Below are positions 7,560-16,541 of a stretch of DNA of 64,000 bases, piece after piece. The DNA is taken from positions 21,474 to 85,473 of the forward strand of contig JAZNHG010000021.1 of assembly GCA_045576855.1 (NCBI GenBank), read 5' to 3'. Position numbers and translations under genes: made by a program. Positions within the stretch are counted from its first letter, which is position 1; the number at the start of each line of letters is the position of its first letter. The DNA comes from Colimorpha sp045576855 (lineage in GTDB: Bacteria; Bacteroidota; Bacteroidia; Bacteroidales; P3). A model generated the notes under the pieces. It worked only from the letters and a program-made list of their open reading frames with translations, made no database searches and was not told the origin of the DNA.

Positions 7560-8954
7560 ATGAATAAATCTCTCAAAGTAATCCGGATAATCCTGGCAGC
7601 ACTTATGCTGCTCAGCATTACGGCACTTCTGCTCGACACAACAGGTATGCTGTACCACTGGCTGGGATGGGCTCCCAAGCTGCAGCTGCTACCCAACATC
7701 ATGGCCCTTAACCTGGTAATGGTGGTGGCAGTGCTGGTGGTCACACTGGTTATCGGACGTTTCTACTGCGCAGTGGTGTGTCCGATGGGTATATTCCAAG
7801 ATATCTTCGTCTGGATACACAAGTTAATTTTCGGCAAAAAACGTCCCTTCCATTACAGAAAACCTGCCAACTGGATACGCTACACTGTGCTAGGGCTCTT
7901 CATTGTGGCCATGCTGGTGGGACTGAATAACATAGCCGTACTGATAGCTCCCTACAGCGCATACGCACGCATGGTGACGGGACTGCACATGAGTGGCGCC
8001 ATCCAATGGGTGGCCATCGTCACTTTGGTGGTCATCGGACTGATGAGCTTCACGATGGGACGCCTGTGGTGCAACACCATCTGCCCCGTTGGTGCGCTCT
8101 TGAGCCTCGTGAGCCGCTACCGACTCTTCGGCATCACTATCGACGCTGACAAATGTGTAGGCTGCCACAAATGCGAACATGGCTGCAAGGCAATGTGTAT
8201 CGACATCGACGGCGGCAAGCGTGTCGACCATTCGCGCTGCGTCGACTGCTGGAACTGCATGGCCCAATGCCCGGTGGGTGCCATCAGCCTGGACCGGACT
8301 TCTAAAAAAGCCAATACCTCAGCATCCTCCAGTGTGGATTCGAGCCGCCGCAAATTCATAGCCACTACGGCCGCCGTGGGAACAGCTATGGCTGTGCAGG
8401 CCCAAGAGCAGAAGCTGGATGGCGGACTGGCTGCCATCACCGGCAAGCAGGTGCCCGACCGCAAGACCCCGCTCAAACCATTCGGCGCCCGTAGCCTGAA
8501 GAACTTCTCCAACCGCTGCACCAGCTGCCAACTGTGCGTTAGCCAGTGCCCCGAACACGTCCTTCGTCCCAGCACCAATCTGGAGCACCTGATGCAGCCT
8601 GAGATGCATTATACCGACGGATATTGCCGCACGGCATGTACTCGTTGTAGCGAGGTATGCCCCGCCGGTGCCATTCTGCCCATCAGCAAAGAAGAGAAGA
8701 CGGCTATCAGCATCGGTGTGGCAATCACCCTGCCGCAGAACTGTCTATCTGCTACCGGCAAGGACCAGTGCGGCACTTGCGCCCGCCACTGCCCCGCCGC
8801 AGCCATCAGCATGGTTACCAATGCCGACGGACACCCCACCCCTGTGGTAAACGAGAGCCGCTGTCTGGGATGCGGCGCCTGCGAATACTACTGCCCCGCC
8901 CGACCCATGACCGCTATCTATGTGGAAGGTCGCCCCGTGCATACAGAAATATAA
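7560..8954 (+). CDS. NapH-like membrane polyferredoxin with internal Tat motif
   Basis: The 464-residue protein starts with four membrane segments (residues about 5-30, 42-65, 100-125, 140-165) that carry CAVVCPMG and CNTICPVG motifs as in NapH/NosR-type quinol ferredoxins. Two 4Fe-4S clusters follow (CVGCHKCEHGC and CVDCWNCMAQCP). A twin-arginine motif SSRRKFIATTAA appears at 261-272, then at least four further cysteine clusters (CTSCQLCVSQCP, CTRCSEVCP, CGTCARHCP, CLGCGACEYYCP). It looks like a NapH-like protein fused to a Tat-exported NapG-like ferredoxin. It probably passes electrons from quinol to a periplasmic partner. Tat genes lie 3 kb downstream. Confidence 0.82.
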   Translation: MNKSLKVIRIILAALMLLSITALLLDTTGMLYHWLGWAPKLQLLPNIMALNLVMVVAVLVVTLVIGRFYCAVVCPMGIFQDIFVWIHKLIFGKKRPFHYRKPANWIRYTVLGLFIVAMLVGLNNIAVLIAPYSAYARMVTGLHMSGAIQWVAIVTLVVIGLMSFTMGRLWCNTICPVGALLSLVSRYRLFGITIDADKCVGCHKCEHGCKAMCIDIDGGKRVDHSRCVDCWNCMAQCPVGAISLDRTSKKANTSASSSVDSSRRKFIATTAAVGTAMAVQAQEQKLDGGLAAITGKQVPDRKTPLKPFGARSLKNFSNRCTSCQLCVSQCPEHVLRPSTNLEHLMQPEMHYTDGYCRTACTRCSEVCPAGAILPISKEEKTAISIGVAITLPQNCLSATGKDQCGTCARHCPAAAISMVTNADGHPTPVVNESRCLGCGACEYYCPARPMTAIYVEGRPVHTEI

Positions 8955-9006
8955 ATACATAATATAGAAACACACATGTAAACGTAAAAATTAACAATTC
9001 ATTAAT

Positions 9007-9969
9007 ATGTCTTTCAACATCAAACAAACACTTATCGACTTTGTGAAGTACATGGGTACTTTCAAATTCTGGAAAGAACTGGTTATCATGACTCTCGGCA
9101 TGGCTGTCACTGCTGCCGCCGTCTACTACTTCTTGGTTCCCAGCAAACTGATTATCGGTACTATCTCGGGTCTCAGCATTGTGCTGGTCAACATCTTCGG
9201 CGGCAATCTGGGCAACTGGATTATGGGCATCAACATCGTGCTGCTGATTATGGCCTTCCTGCTCATCAACAAAGAGTTCGGCGCCAAGACGGTCTATACG
9301 GCCCTCATCCTGGGCCCGCTGACCAATTTCTGGGATGCCGTCTTCCCGTGGGAGCGCATCGCCAATCCAAACCCTGTGACGGGCACACCGAGCGTCATGG
9401 GTGACCCGTGGCTGGACCTCTGCTGCTTCGTCTTGCTGCTCTCGGCCTCGCAAGCTCTGATGTTCAGCATCAACGCCTCCACCGGTGGCCTCGACATTCT
9501 AGCCAAGATAGTGAACAAATATATGCACTTCGACATTGGCACATCGGTCTCTATTGCCGGTGCCGTCATCTGCTGCACCGCTTTCTTCATCAACCCCTTC
9601 CGCATGGTCATCATCGGTCTCATCGGCACCTGGATCAACGGTTTGGTGGTGGACTATTTCACTGCTTCGCTCAACAATCACAAACGTCTCTGCATCGTAT
9701 CGAAAGACTACGAACGTATCCGCCAGTACATCATTGGCACACTGCATCGCGGCTGCACCCTCTACGAGGTCACCGGTGGCTATAGTGGCGAAAAGAGCAT
9801 AGAGCTGGAAGTGCTTCTCAACAAAGACGAATTCAGCAAGATTCTAAACTGGATGAAGGAAGAGAAGATTGACGCCTTCTCCACCGCCGGCAACGTCAGC
9901 GAGGTCTATGGCCTCTGGTCGAGCGGCAAAAAGCGCAAGCAGCTCAAGGAGCAGAACGACAAGCGATAG
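9007..9969 (+). CDS. YitT family membrane protein (DUF2179 C-terminus)
   Basis: The 320-residue protein has about five membrane segments (LVIMTLGMAVTAAAVYYFLV from residue 24 and others to about 215) with the family pattern INASTGGLDILAKI. The soluble C-terminal 100 residues (RLCIVSKDYERIRQYIIGTL, then GGYSGEKS and a final STAGNVSEVYG) form a DUF2179/PII-like domain. YitT proteins are inner-membrane proteins of unknown transport role. It starts 52 bp after the polyferredoxin, and a heptamer array begins directly at its stop. Confidence 0.88.
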   Translation: MSFNIKQTLIDFVKYMGTFKFWKELVIMTLGMAVTAAAVYYFLVPSKLIIGTISGLSIVLVNIFGGNLGNWIMGINIVLLIMAFLLINKEFGAKTVYTALILGPLTNFWDAVFPWERIANPNPVTGTPSVMGDPWLDLCCFVLLLSASQALMFSINASTGGLDILAKIVNKYMHFDIGTSVSIAGAVICCTAFFINPFRMVIIGLIGTWINGLVVDYFTASLNNHKRLCIVSKDYERIRQYIIGTLHRGCTLYEVTGGYSGEKSIELEVLLNKDEFSKILNWMKEEKIDAFSTAGNVSEVYGLWSSGKKRKQLKEQNDKR

Positions 9970-10000
9970 TAGTGGATAGTGGATAGTGATTAGTGAATAG
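9970..10000 (+). repeat. Heptamer array (TAGTGGA) after yitT-like gene
   Basis: Four 7-bp units (tagtgga twice, tagtgat, tagtgaa) plus a partial one begin immediately after the TAG stop at 9967-9969. Every unit contains TAG in the sense direction, so all three frames are closed within 21 bp. Confidence 0.9.
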
Positions 10001-10013
10001 TTAAAATATAAAC

Positions 10014-11405
10014 ATGGACAGACGAAACTTCTTGAAAGTGATGGCCGGAGGTGCCGTAGCCGGAGCAGCAGTGGCAGCCGGGTGCAAGAATCCCAACAGC
10101 CAGCGGGCCGAAGGCTTCCAAAGCGGCGAGGTGCCGCTGGGCCAGATGACCTACCGCTCCGACGCCCACGGCCAGCAGGTGAGCCTGCTGGGCTTCGGCA
10201 TGATGCGTCTCCCCGTCGAAGGTGGCGGCAGCCTGCGCGACAATCCCGATGCGCGACTCGACCAGGAGCTCATCAACAGCATGGTGGACTATGCCATCGA
10301 GCATGGTGTCAACTATTTCGACACCGCACCTGTCTACCTCCGCGGCATGTCGGAGGAGGCCACCGGCATTGCCCTCAAGCGGCATCCGCGCGACAAGTGG
10401 CTCATCGCCACCAAGATGTCCAACTTCCGCAACTGGACGCCCGAGGCTAGCCTGAAGATGTACCACGAGAGCTTCGAGAAGCTGCAGGTGGATTATATCG
10501 ACTACTACCTCCTGCACTCCTTCGGCGGCGTGGACCCCGACGGTACCAGCGACTTCGAGAAGCGTTTCGTCGACAATGGAATGCTCGACTTCCTCATGAA
10601 AGAACGCGAGGCAGGCCGTATCCGCAATCTGGGGTGGTCGTTCCACGGCCAGCAGTCGGAGTTCGACAAGGTGGTAGCCCTGCACGAGAAGTACCACTGG
10701 GACTTCGCACAGATACAGATGAACTACGTCGACTGGCTCTACGCCCACGAGATCGAGGAGGAGAACGTCAACGCCAACTACCTCTACGACGAGCTGGACA
10801 AGCGAGAAATCCCCATTGTCATCATGGAGCCTCTGCTTGGCGGACGCCTGGCCACACTCAACGAATCGTTGGCACACAAGCTGAAAGAGCGCGAGCCCGA
10901 GCGCAGCCTTGCCTCGTGGGCTTTCCGCTATCTGGGCATGTTCCCCCGCATCATGACCTCACTCAGCGGCATGAGCGCTATGGAGCATGTGGAGGACAAT
11001 GTGCGCAGCCACTGCCCCTGCACACCGCTGGCCGACGACCAGATGGCCCTGCTGGACCGCGTGGCCGACGAGTACGCCCACTTCCCCGTCATCCCCTGCA
11101 CCACCTGCCAGTACTGCATGCCCTGTCCCTACGGGCTCGACATACCCGGCATCTTCTCGTTCTACAACAAGAGCCTCGCCGAGGGCAACATCGCCAGCGA
11201 GGGCACCGTGGAACAGAAGGAGTACCGCCGCGCGCGCCGCGCCTTCCTCACCACCTACGACAAGAGCATCGAGCGGCTGCGGCAGGCCGACCACTGCATC
11301 GGCTGCGGCGAGTGCCTCAAGCATTGCCCGCAACACATCGCCATCCCCGACAAGATGCGCATGATAGAAGAATATACAAACAAACTTAAAGACTCACTGG
11401 TATGA
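10014..11405 (+). CDS. Tat-exported aldo/keto reductase with 4Fe-4S domain
   Basis: The N-terminus MDRRNFLKVMAGGAVAGAAV is a twin-arginine signal that ends VAAGC, possibly a lipobox. An aldo/keto reductase barrel follows, with LGFGMMRLP near 60 and the catalytic set Asp/Tyr in FDTAPVYLRG, Lys in ATKMS and His in LLHSFGG. The C-terminal 110 residues carry two cysteine clusters (CTTCQYCMPCP and CIGCGECLKHCP) for 4Fe-4S binding. The whole is 463 residues, as in ferredoxin-linked AKR proteins of anaerobes. The stop overlaps the tatA start (ATGA), so substrate and exporter genes are translationally coupled. The reaction substrate is unknown. Confidence 0.88.
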   Translation: MDRRNFLKVMAGGAVAGAAVAAGCKNPNSQRAEGFQSGEVPLGQMTYRSDAHGQQVSLLGFGMMRLPVEGGGSLRDNPDARLDQELINSMVDYAIEHGVNYFDTAPVYLRGMSEEATGIALKRHPRDKWLIATKMSNFRNWTPEASLKMYHESFEKLQVDYIDYYLLHSFGGVDPDGTSDFEKRFVDNGMLDFLMKEREAGRIRNLGWSFHGQQSEFDKVVALHEKYHWDFAQIQMNYVDWLYAHEIEEENVNANYLYDELDKREIPIVIMEPLLGGRLATLNESLAHKLKEREPERSLASWAFRYLGMFPRIMTSLSGMSAMEHVEDNVRSHCPCTPLADDQMALLDRVADEYAHFPVIPCTTCQYCMPCPYGLDIPGIFSFYNKSLAEGNIASEGTVEQKEYRRARRAFLTTYDKSIERLRQADHCIGCGECLKHCPQHIAIPDKMRMIEEYTNKLKDSLV

Positions 11406-11575
11406 GAGGTTGGGAAATAGTCATCATCGCCGTCGTTGTGCTGCTGCTCTTTGGCGGCAAGAAAATCCCCGAGCTGATGAAAGGGCTCGGCAAAGGCGTC
11501 AAGAGCTTCAAGGACGGTGTGAACGGCATAGAGACAGATACGTCTGACAAGTCCGACAAGTCCGACAAGGCCTGA
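11402..11575 (+). CDS. tatA: Sec-independent translocase subunit TatA
   Basis: This 57-residue gene lies between the AKR and tatC genes with ATGA overlaps on both sides. The product MRGWEIVIIAVVVLLLFGGK has one membrane helix, the family FGGKKIPELMKGLGKG hinge and amphipathic helix, and a short acidic/lysine tail. The tail (TSDKSDKSDKA) is encoded by three 9-bp repeat units, so its length may vary. TatA forms the protein-conducting assembly that exports folded proteins such as the adjacent reductase. Confidence 0.93.
   Translation: MRGWEIVIIAVVVLLLFGGKKIPELMKGLGKGVKSFKDGVNGIETDTSDKSDKSDKA
11542..11568 (+). repeat. 9-bp tandem array inside tatA
   Basis: Three units, gtctgacaa and twice gtccgacaa, encode the repeated Ser-Asp-Lys of the TatA tail. 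The period of 9 keeps the frame. A related array lies in the GH3 gene at 13686. Confidence 0.85.
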
Positions 11576-12267
11576 TGACCTTCTGGGAACACCTTGACGA
11601 ACTGCGCCGTCGCCTGTGGTATGTGCTGCTGGCGGCGGTTGTGGCAGGTGTGGGCTGCTTCTGCTTCAAGGAGCAGCTCTTCGCCGTGGTGCTGGCGCCC
11701 AAGCCGGCCGGGATGCAGCTGGTCAACATCGAGCTCACGCAGCAGCTACTCATCCACATGCGGGTGGCGCTATGGGCGGGCTTGATTGTGGTCTCGCCCT
11801 ATGTCATCTACCAGCTGTTTGCCTTTGTGGCCCCCGGCCTCTACCGCACCGAGCGGCGGCTGGCCCTGCGGGCCGTGGCCGCAGGCTATCTGCTCTTCCT
11901 CGCTGGCGTGGCGCTCAACTACTTCGTCATCTTCCCTTTCACCGTACGCTTCCTCGGCGGCTATCAGGTCAGCACCGACGTGCAGAACGCCATCACCCTC
12001 GGCAGCTACATCTCCGTACTCGGCGTGATGAGCCTGATGATGGGAACACTCTTCGAACTACCGGTACTCTGCTGGCTGCTCGCCAAGATAGGCGTGCTGA
12101 AAGCGCAGTTCATGCGCCGCTACCGCCGCCACGCCATCGTGGTCATCCTGGTCATCGGCGCCGTCATCACCCCCACCGGCGACCCCTTCACGCTGGCGCT
12201 GGTCAGCCTGCCCATCTATCTGCTTTGGGAATTGAGTATATTGATAGTTAAACGAGTGGAAAAATGA
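11575..12267 (+). CDS. tatC: Sec-independent translocase subunit TatC
   Basis: The 230-residue integral membrane protein begins MTFWEHLDELRRRLWYVLLA, the conserved TatC cytoplasmic start that recognises twin-arginine signals. It has six hydrophobic segments and the conserved SPYVIYQLFAFVAPGLYRTER loop region and FELPV motif. The start overlaps tatA and the end overlaps the GH3 start by ATGA. No tatB-like gene is present here, consistent with a minimal TatAC system. Confidence 0.95.
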   Translation: MTFWEHLDELRRRLWYVLLAAVVAGVGCFCFKEQLFAVVLAPKPAGMQLVNIELTQQLLIHMRVALWAGLIVVSPYVIYQLFAFVAPGLYRTERRLALRAVAAGYLLFLAGVALNYFVIFPFTVRFLGGYQVSTDVQNAITLGSYISVLGVMSLMMGTLFELPVLCWLLAKIGVLKAQFMRRYRRHAIVVILVIGAVITPTGDPFTLALVSLPIYLLWELSILIVKRVEK

Positions 12268-14747
12268 AACGAACACTGATACTAGCCCTGCTCCTGCTGC
12301 CGCTGGCGGCTCTGGCACAATCCCCCTGCGACGAAGCGCTCCAGGACTACGCCCGCCGCTATCCCGCCGCACTGGAGCAAGACCTGCAAAAGCTGGTCTT
12401 CCAGGACACCTATGGCCCCGGGCACCTCATCAAGGACTCCGCCTCCTGCGCCCGCTATATCGAACGAGAGGCAGCCGCTATGGAGGCTGAATCGGACTGG
12501 CCGATGTACGAATACACCCTGTGCGACAGCCACTTCGTGCGCGTCAACCTGCGGGTGATCAAGGACGGTCGCATCAGCCTGCGGAAGCTGACGTCGGCGG
12601 TGCTGCGCAGCGCCGAAGGAATTCCTCCCGTAGACCCCAGTCTAGTGAAGCACCACAGCCGCGCCTTCAACCTGGCCTACCATCCCCACTACCGCATCGT
12701 ACGGCGCGACATCTTCGAGCGCGAGCTGCTGCCGCTCATCTACGACTACCCGTGGCAAGACCCGCAGCGCGACCTCGACGAACGGGTGGAATGGCTCATC
12801 GAGCGCCTTACCCTCGACGAAAAACTCTCGCTCATGGTACACCAGAACCCCGCCATCCCGAGGGTGGGCCTGCCGGCCTACAGTTGGTGGAACGAGGCGC
12901 TGCACGGCGTGGGACGCGCGGGACTGGCTACGGTGTACCCGATGCCGGTAGCGCTGGCCGCCACCTTCGATCCCACACTGGTACGTGACGTCTTCGTCCA
13001 TGTGGCCCACGAGGCGCGCATCAAATACCAGCAGGCGCAGGACACCGGCGGCACGGGCGACTACACGGGCCTCACATTCTTCACTCCGAACATCAATATC
13101 TTCCGCGACCCGCGCTGGGGCCGTGGCATGGAGACCTATGGCGAAGACCCCTACCTCACCGCACGCATGGGCCTCGCCTGCGTCGAAGGGCTGCAAGGAG
13201 GGCACACGGCAGCCTGCCTGAAGCACTTCGCCGTGCACAGCGGACCCGAAGGCACACGCCACCAGTTCGACAGCCGCGTCAGCGACCGCGACCTGCGCAC
13301 CACATACCTGCCTGCCTTCGAATATATCATCAAGCACAGCGACGTGGCTCAAGTCATGTGCGGATACAACCGCCTGAACGGAGAACCCTGCTGCACCAAC
13401 CGCGAACTGTTCGATATCCTGCGCAACGAATGGCAATACGACGGCATACTGGTCACCGACTGCTGGGCGCTGAACGACGCCTACGAGACCGACACCGTCA
13501 TACCGCGCCACCGCACCCATGCCAGCGCCGCGCTGGCCTACGGCGACGCCTTCGGGCGCGAAGTAGACCTCGAGTGCGGCAGCGGCCTGCCGGCACTGAA
13601 GAAAGCCGTCGGCTACGGCTACGTCCCCCAGAGCCAGATAGACATGCACGTGCGCCGCCTGCTGCGCGTACGCCTGGCGGTGACCAATCCGACAAGTATG
13701 ACCAGTCCGACTAGTCCGACCGACCCCACCGACGTCGCCGCCCAGAGCATGGTGCTGCTGAAGAACAACGGCGTGCTGCCGCTGCGCGGACTGCCCAACA
13801 TCATCCTCGCCGGACCCAACGCCAACGACAGCCTGATGCCCCTCGGCAACTACAACGGCACTCCCGAGCACTGCGTCACCATCGGCGAAGCCCTGCAAGA
13901 GGATATCAAAAAGAGCATCCTTAGTTCTGAAATGCCCACCGTCGTCTACTGCGGCGGCCTCAACCCCCAGCTGGAGGGCGAGGAGCTGCCCGTGGAGAAA
14001 GAGGGATTTTTCAAAGGCGACCGCACCCTGATAGAGCTGCCTCGGGAGCAGGTGCAGGAGATAAAGGAATACAAGAAGAGGGGCTACAGCGTGGTGCTGG
14101 TGCTCTGCGCCGGCAGCGCCGTATCGCTGGAGCAGGTCATAGACGACTGCGACGCCGTCCTCTACGCCTGGTACGGCGGCCAGGCGATGGGCACCGCCGT
14201 GCGACAACTGCTCTACGGCGAGCGCGACGACTTCGGCCGTCTGCCCGTCACCGTCTACCGCTCCACCGGCGACCTGCCCCCCTTCGACGACTACGGCATG
14301 GCGGGGCGCACCTACCGCTACGCCGACCGCTCCAGGGTGGAATACCCCTTCGGCTACGGCCTCAGCTACAGCTTCCACCAGCTGTGGGGGGCGCCGACCG
14401 TCAGCGAAGCCGACTTCACGGTCAGCGGCCTCGTCAGCCAGTGCGCTACCGATGCGCCGCAATCCGCCGTGCACCGCACCATAGTGCAGGTCTACCTCAA
14501 GACACAGGACAGCGACAGCGCCCCCATCAAGCAGCTTGTGGGTCTCATGCCCGTCACCACCGTCGACTTCGACCACAAGGTGCCCTTCACCATCCAGCTG
14601 GACCCCTACTGGTTCCGCCAGTACAATCCCGCCACCGGACAGATGGAGGAGCCCGCCGACGGCACCCGGTTCACCCTGCAGGTCGGTTTCAGCAGCGACG
14701 ACCGCGACCTGACCGACATCACATTCACCTACCACAACAGGAAATAG
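12264..14747 (+). CDS. Glycoside hydrolase family 3 with N-terminal extension
   Basis: The 827-residue protein has a Sec signal (MKRTLILALLLLPLAALAQ), then about 150 residues of an unassigned domain (PCDEALQDYARRYPAAL to about residue 165), then a GH3 catalytic region: PAYSWWNEALHGVG near 212, FFTPNINIFRDPRWGRGMET near 275, CLKHFAVHSGPEG, and the nucleophile Asp in GILVTDCWALND near 398. A GH3 C-terminal domain and a degenerate fibronectin-like end follow. It likely removes terminal sugars (xylosidase or glucosidase type) from glycans in the periplasm. A 9-bp array encodes TSMTSPTSPTDPTD near residue 480. It overlaps tatC by ATGA. Confidence 0.88.
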   Translation: MKRTLILALLLLPLAALAQSPCDEALQDYARRYPAALEQDLQKLVFQDTYGPGHLIKDSASCARYIEREAAAMEAESDWPMYEYTLCDSHFVRVNLRVIKDGRISLRKLTSAVLRSAEGIPPVDPSLVKHHSRAFNLAYHPHYRIVRRDIFERELLPLIYDYPWQDPQRDLDERVEWLIERLTLDEKLSLMVHQNPAIPRVGLPAYSWWNEALHGVGRAGLATVYPMPVALAATFDPTLVRDVFVHVAHEARIKYQQAQDTGGTGDYTGLTFFTPNINIFRDPRWGRGMETYGEDPYLTARMGLACVEGLQGGHTAACLKHFAVHSGPEGTRHQFDSRVSDRDLRTTYLPAFEYIIKHSDVAQVMCGYNRLNGEPCCTNRELFDILRNEWQYDGILVTDCWALNDAYETDTVIPRHRTHASAALAYGDAFGREVDLECGSGLPALKKAVGYGYVPQSQIDMHVRRLLRVRLAVTNPTSMTSPTSPTDPTDVAAQSMVLLKNNGVLPLRGLPNIILAGPNANDSLMPLGNYNGTPEHCVTIGEALQEDIKKSILSSEMPTVVYCGGLNPQLEGEELPVEKEGFFKGDRTLIELPREQVQEIKEYKKRGYSVVLVLCAGSAVSLEQVIDDCDAVLYAWYGGQAMGTAVRQLLYGERDDFGRLPVTVYRSTGDLPPFDDYGMAGRTYRYADRSRVEYPFGYGLSYSFHQLWGAPTVSEADFTVSGLVSQCATDAPQSAVHRTIVQVYLKTQDSDSAPIKQLVGLMPVTTVDFDHKVPFTIQLDPYWFRQYNPATGQMEEPADGTRFTLQVGFSSDDRDLTDITFTYHNRK
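13686..13730 (+). repeat. 9-bp tandem array inside the GH3 gene
   Basis: Five degenerate units (aatccgaca, agtatgacc, agtccgact, agtccgacc, gaccccacc) encode a Thr/Ser/Pro/Asp linker between the two GH3 domains. The unit resembles the tatA array and keeps the reading frame. Confidence 0.8.
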
Positions 14748-14862
14748 GGCGCGCCAACCACCAACCGACAAAGCACTGATTGTCAGACATCAATAGTCAA
14801 ACTCCATTATTTAACAACTTTTAACTTGCAAAATCCAACTGCACGCTGAGGGGGTGGGAATC

Positions 14863-14925
14863 GAGAATTGAAAATTGAGAATTGGAAATTGATAGTTGGT
14901 AGTTGGCAGTTGGCAGTTGACAGCA
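14863..14925 (+). repeat. Heptamer array (GAGAATT to GGCAGTT)
   Basis: Nine 7-bp units drift from gagaatt and gaaaatt through gatagtt to ggcagtt. TGA and TAG triplets occur in the sense direction of the upstream GH3 gene. Confidence 0.85.
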
Positions 14926-14940
14926 CGTAACAATCTGATA

Positions 14941-14970
14941 TTCACCATTCATCATTCATCATTCATCATT
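14941..14970. repeat. Heptamer array (TTCATCA)
   Basis: Four units, ttcacca and three ttcatca, form part of the 250-bp element. They are the same type as the array at 3495. Confidence 0.85.
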
Positions 14971-15189
14971 AACCCTCCCTCCGCCCTGACAAGGGTCATC
15001 CTACCACCAACGTACCATCAACCTACCACCATCCTACCACCATCCTACCATTTTAACATTTCGGGAGCCTGTATCGCGGGGTGTTGTTATATCGGAAATC
15101 GGGGGACCGCTGCCGGTGCTGTAGCGGGGGTGCCGACTCCGGGCGGGATTTTTTTTCGGCAGATGCACCGCCATATCGGAAAAAACATG

Positions 15190-15197
15190 TATTTTTG
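15190..15197 (+). promoter_or_regulatory. TAnnTTTG promoter box for the fucosidase
   Basis: TATTTTTG lies 35 nt before the start at 15233 and is the only good match in the 485-bp spacer. Confidence 0.7.
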
Positions 15198-15232
15198 CAC
15201 TTCGAAACAATCAACCACTAATCGGCAACAAT

Positions 15233-16540
15233 ATGCAATATAAGACCTTTCTGTCGGCAGCCACCCTTGCAGTCTGCCTCTTTCTCGGTCCGGCGAGCCG
15301 TGCGCAGCACGACAGCATAGCGGAGAGCGACCCCGCCATCGTGCAGCGTATCGGCGAATGGCAGGACCTGAAACTCGGATTCATGATGCACTGGGGCATC
15401 TATGCCCAGTGGGGATGCGTGGAGAGCTGGAGCATCTGCAACGAGAGCTGGATAGTGCGAGAGCGCATAGGTCGCGACGGCCGCCCCATCCGAGGCACCA
15501 AGGACGGCGACTACTACCAGTACAAGCAGGCTTACCAGCAGCTGAACCGCACCTTCGCACCGCGGCATTTCGACCCCAAAGGGTGGGCCGCCGCCGCCAA
15601 GCGGGCGGGCATGAAATACGTGGTGTTCACCACCAAGCACCACGACGGATTCTGCATGTTCGACACACGCTACACCGACTACAGCTCCACGGGCGACTGT
15701 CCGGCGCATACCGACTTCACGCGCGGCGTGGTAGACGCCTTCCGCGCCCAGGGCATGTGGACGGGCCTCTACTTCAGCAAGCCCGACTGGCACTGCGACG
15801 ACTACTGGGCCCACGAGTGGGCTACGGCCGACCGCAACGTGAACTACACCATAGCCGACCATCCCGAACGCTGGCGGCGCTATGTCGACTTCACCCACAA
15901 CCAGGTGCGCGAGCTGACGCACAACTACGGCCCCATCGACATCCTCTGGCTCGACGGCGGATGGGTGCGCCCGGCATGGAGCGTGAACGACGAGACGCGC
16001 CCCTGGCTCGGCTGCAGCGGTCAGGTGCAGGATGTGGACATGCCGCGGCTGGCGGCCATTGCCCGCGAGAAGAATCCCCGGATGATAATCGTAGACCGCT
16101 CGGTAGGTGGCCGCTACGAGAACTACCGCACTCCCGAGAAGCAGGTGCCGGACTCGCTTCTCCCCTACCCCTGGGAGACCTGCATGACGATGGGTGACAG
16201 CTGGAGCTATGTGCCGGACGACCACTACAAGTCCACGCGCGAACTGATACACATGCTCTGCGACGTGGTGGCCAAGGGGGGCAACCTGCTGCTCAATGTG
16301 GGACCCGACGCCGACGGCAACCTGCCCGCCGAGGCACTGCAACGCATGGAGGAGATGGGACGCTGCATGGACAAGATAGGCCACGCCATCTATGGCTCCC
16401 GCCCGCTCTACCCCTACTGCGACGGCAACCGCCGCTACACACAGAGCAAAGACGGCTCGGTGCAATACGAGCTCACGCTCACCGACAGCTTCCCCTACGC
16501 CACAGTGCGCGAGCTGAAAGGGAAAGCTCGCAGGAAATAG
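15233..16540 (+). CDS. Alpha-L-fucosidase, GH29
   Basis: The 435-residue protein has a signal peptide (MQYKTFLSAATLAVCLFLGP) and a GH29 barrel: GFMMHWGIYAQWG near 45, FTTKHHDGFCMFDT near 140, GLYFSKPDWH near 180, and the nucleophile Asp in DILWLDGGW near 242. It should release alpha-linked fucose from glycans in the periplasm. The region after residue 370 is short for the usual beta-sandwich domain. No SusC/SusD-like genes are nearby, so it is not in a typical utilisation locus. It is followed 1 bp later by the convergent miaA. Confidence 0.9.
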   Translation: MQYKTFLSAATLAVCLFLGPASRAQHDSIAESDPAIVQRIGEWQDLKLGFMMHWGIYAQWGCVESWSICNESWIVRERIGRDGRPIRGTKDGDYYQYKQAYQQLNRTFAPRHFDPKGWAAAAKRAGMKYVVFTTKHHDGFCMFDTRYTDYSSTGDCPAHTDFTRGVVDAFRAQGMWTGLYFSKPDWHCDDYWAHEWATADRNVNYTIADHPERWRRYVDFTHNQVRELTHNYGPIDILWLDGGWVRPAWSVNDETRPWLGCSGQVQDVDMPRLAAIAREKNPRMIIVDRSVGGRYENYRTPEKQVPDSLLPYPWETCMTMGDSWSYVPDDHYKSTRELIHMLCDVVAKGGNLLLNVGPDADGNLPAEALQRMEEMGRCMDKIGHAIYGSRPLYPYCDGNRRYTQSKDGSVQYELTLTDSFPYATVRELKGKARRK

Positions 16541-16541
16541 A

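Larger units (their letters stand above)
14821..15069. repeat. 250-bp dispersed intergenic element, copy 1
   Basis: This block matches 30993-31242. Shared parts, in the same order, are acttgcaaaatccaactgca followed by cgctgagggg, a heptamer array, a second heptamer array ending catcatt, the block acaagggtcatcctaccacc, an 11-bp array of ctaccaccatc units, and cattttaacatttcgg. The 11-bp part read on the other strand resembles the elements at 22041 and 48451. Confidence 0.85.
14748..15232. other. 485-bp intergenic region between two glycosidase genes
   Basis: The spacer holds a copy of a 250-bp dispersed element (14821-15069) with two heptamer arrays and an 11-bp array. It ends with the promoter of the fucosidase gene at 15190. 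No gene is seen. Confidence 0.75.

Noticed and set aside
11402..11575. tatB-like instead of tatA
   Set aside because: The FGG motif, length of 57 residues and lack of a long helical tail fit TatA.
12642..14771. 709-codon open frame antisense to the GH3 gene
   Set aside because: Shadow of a GC-rich gene; the sense strand has clear GH3 motifs.
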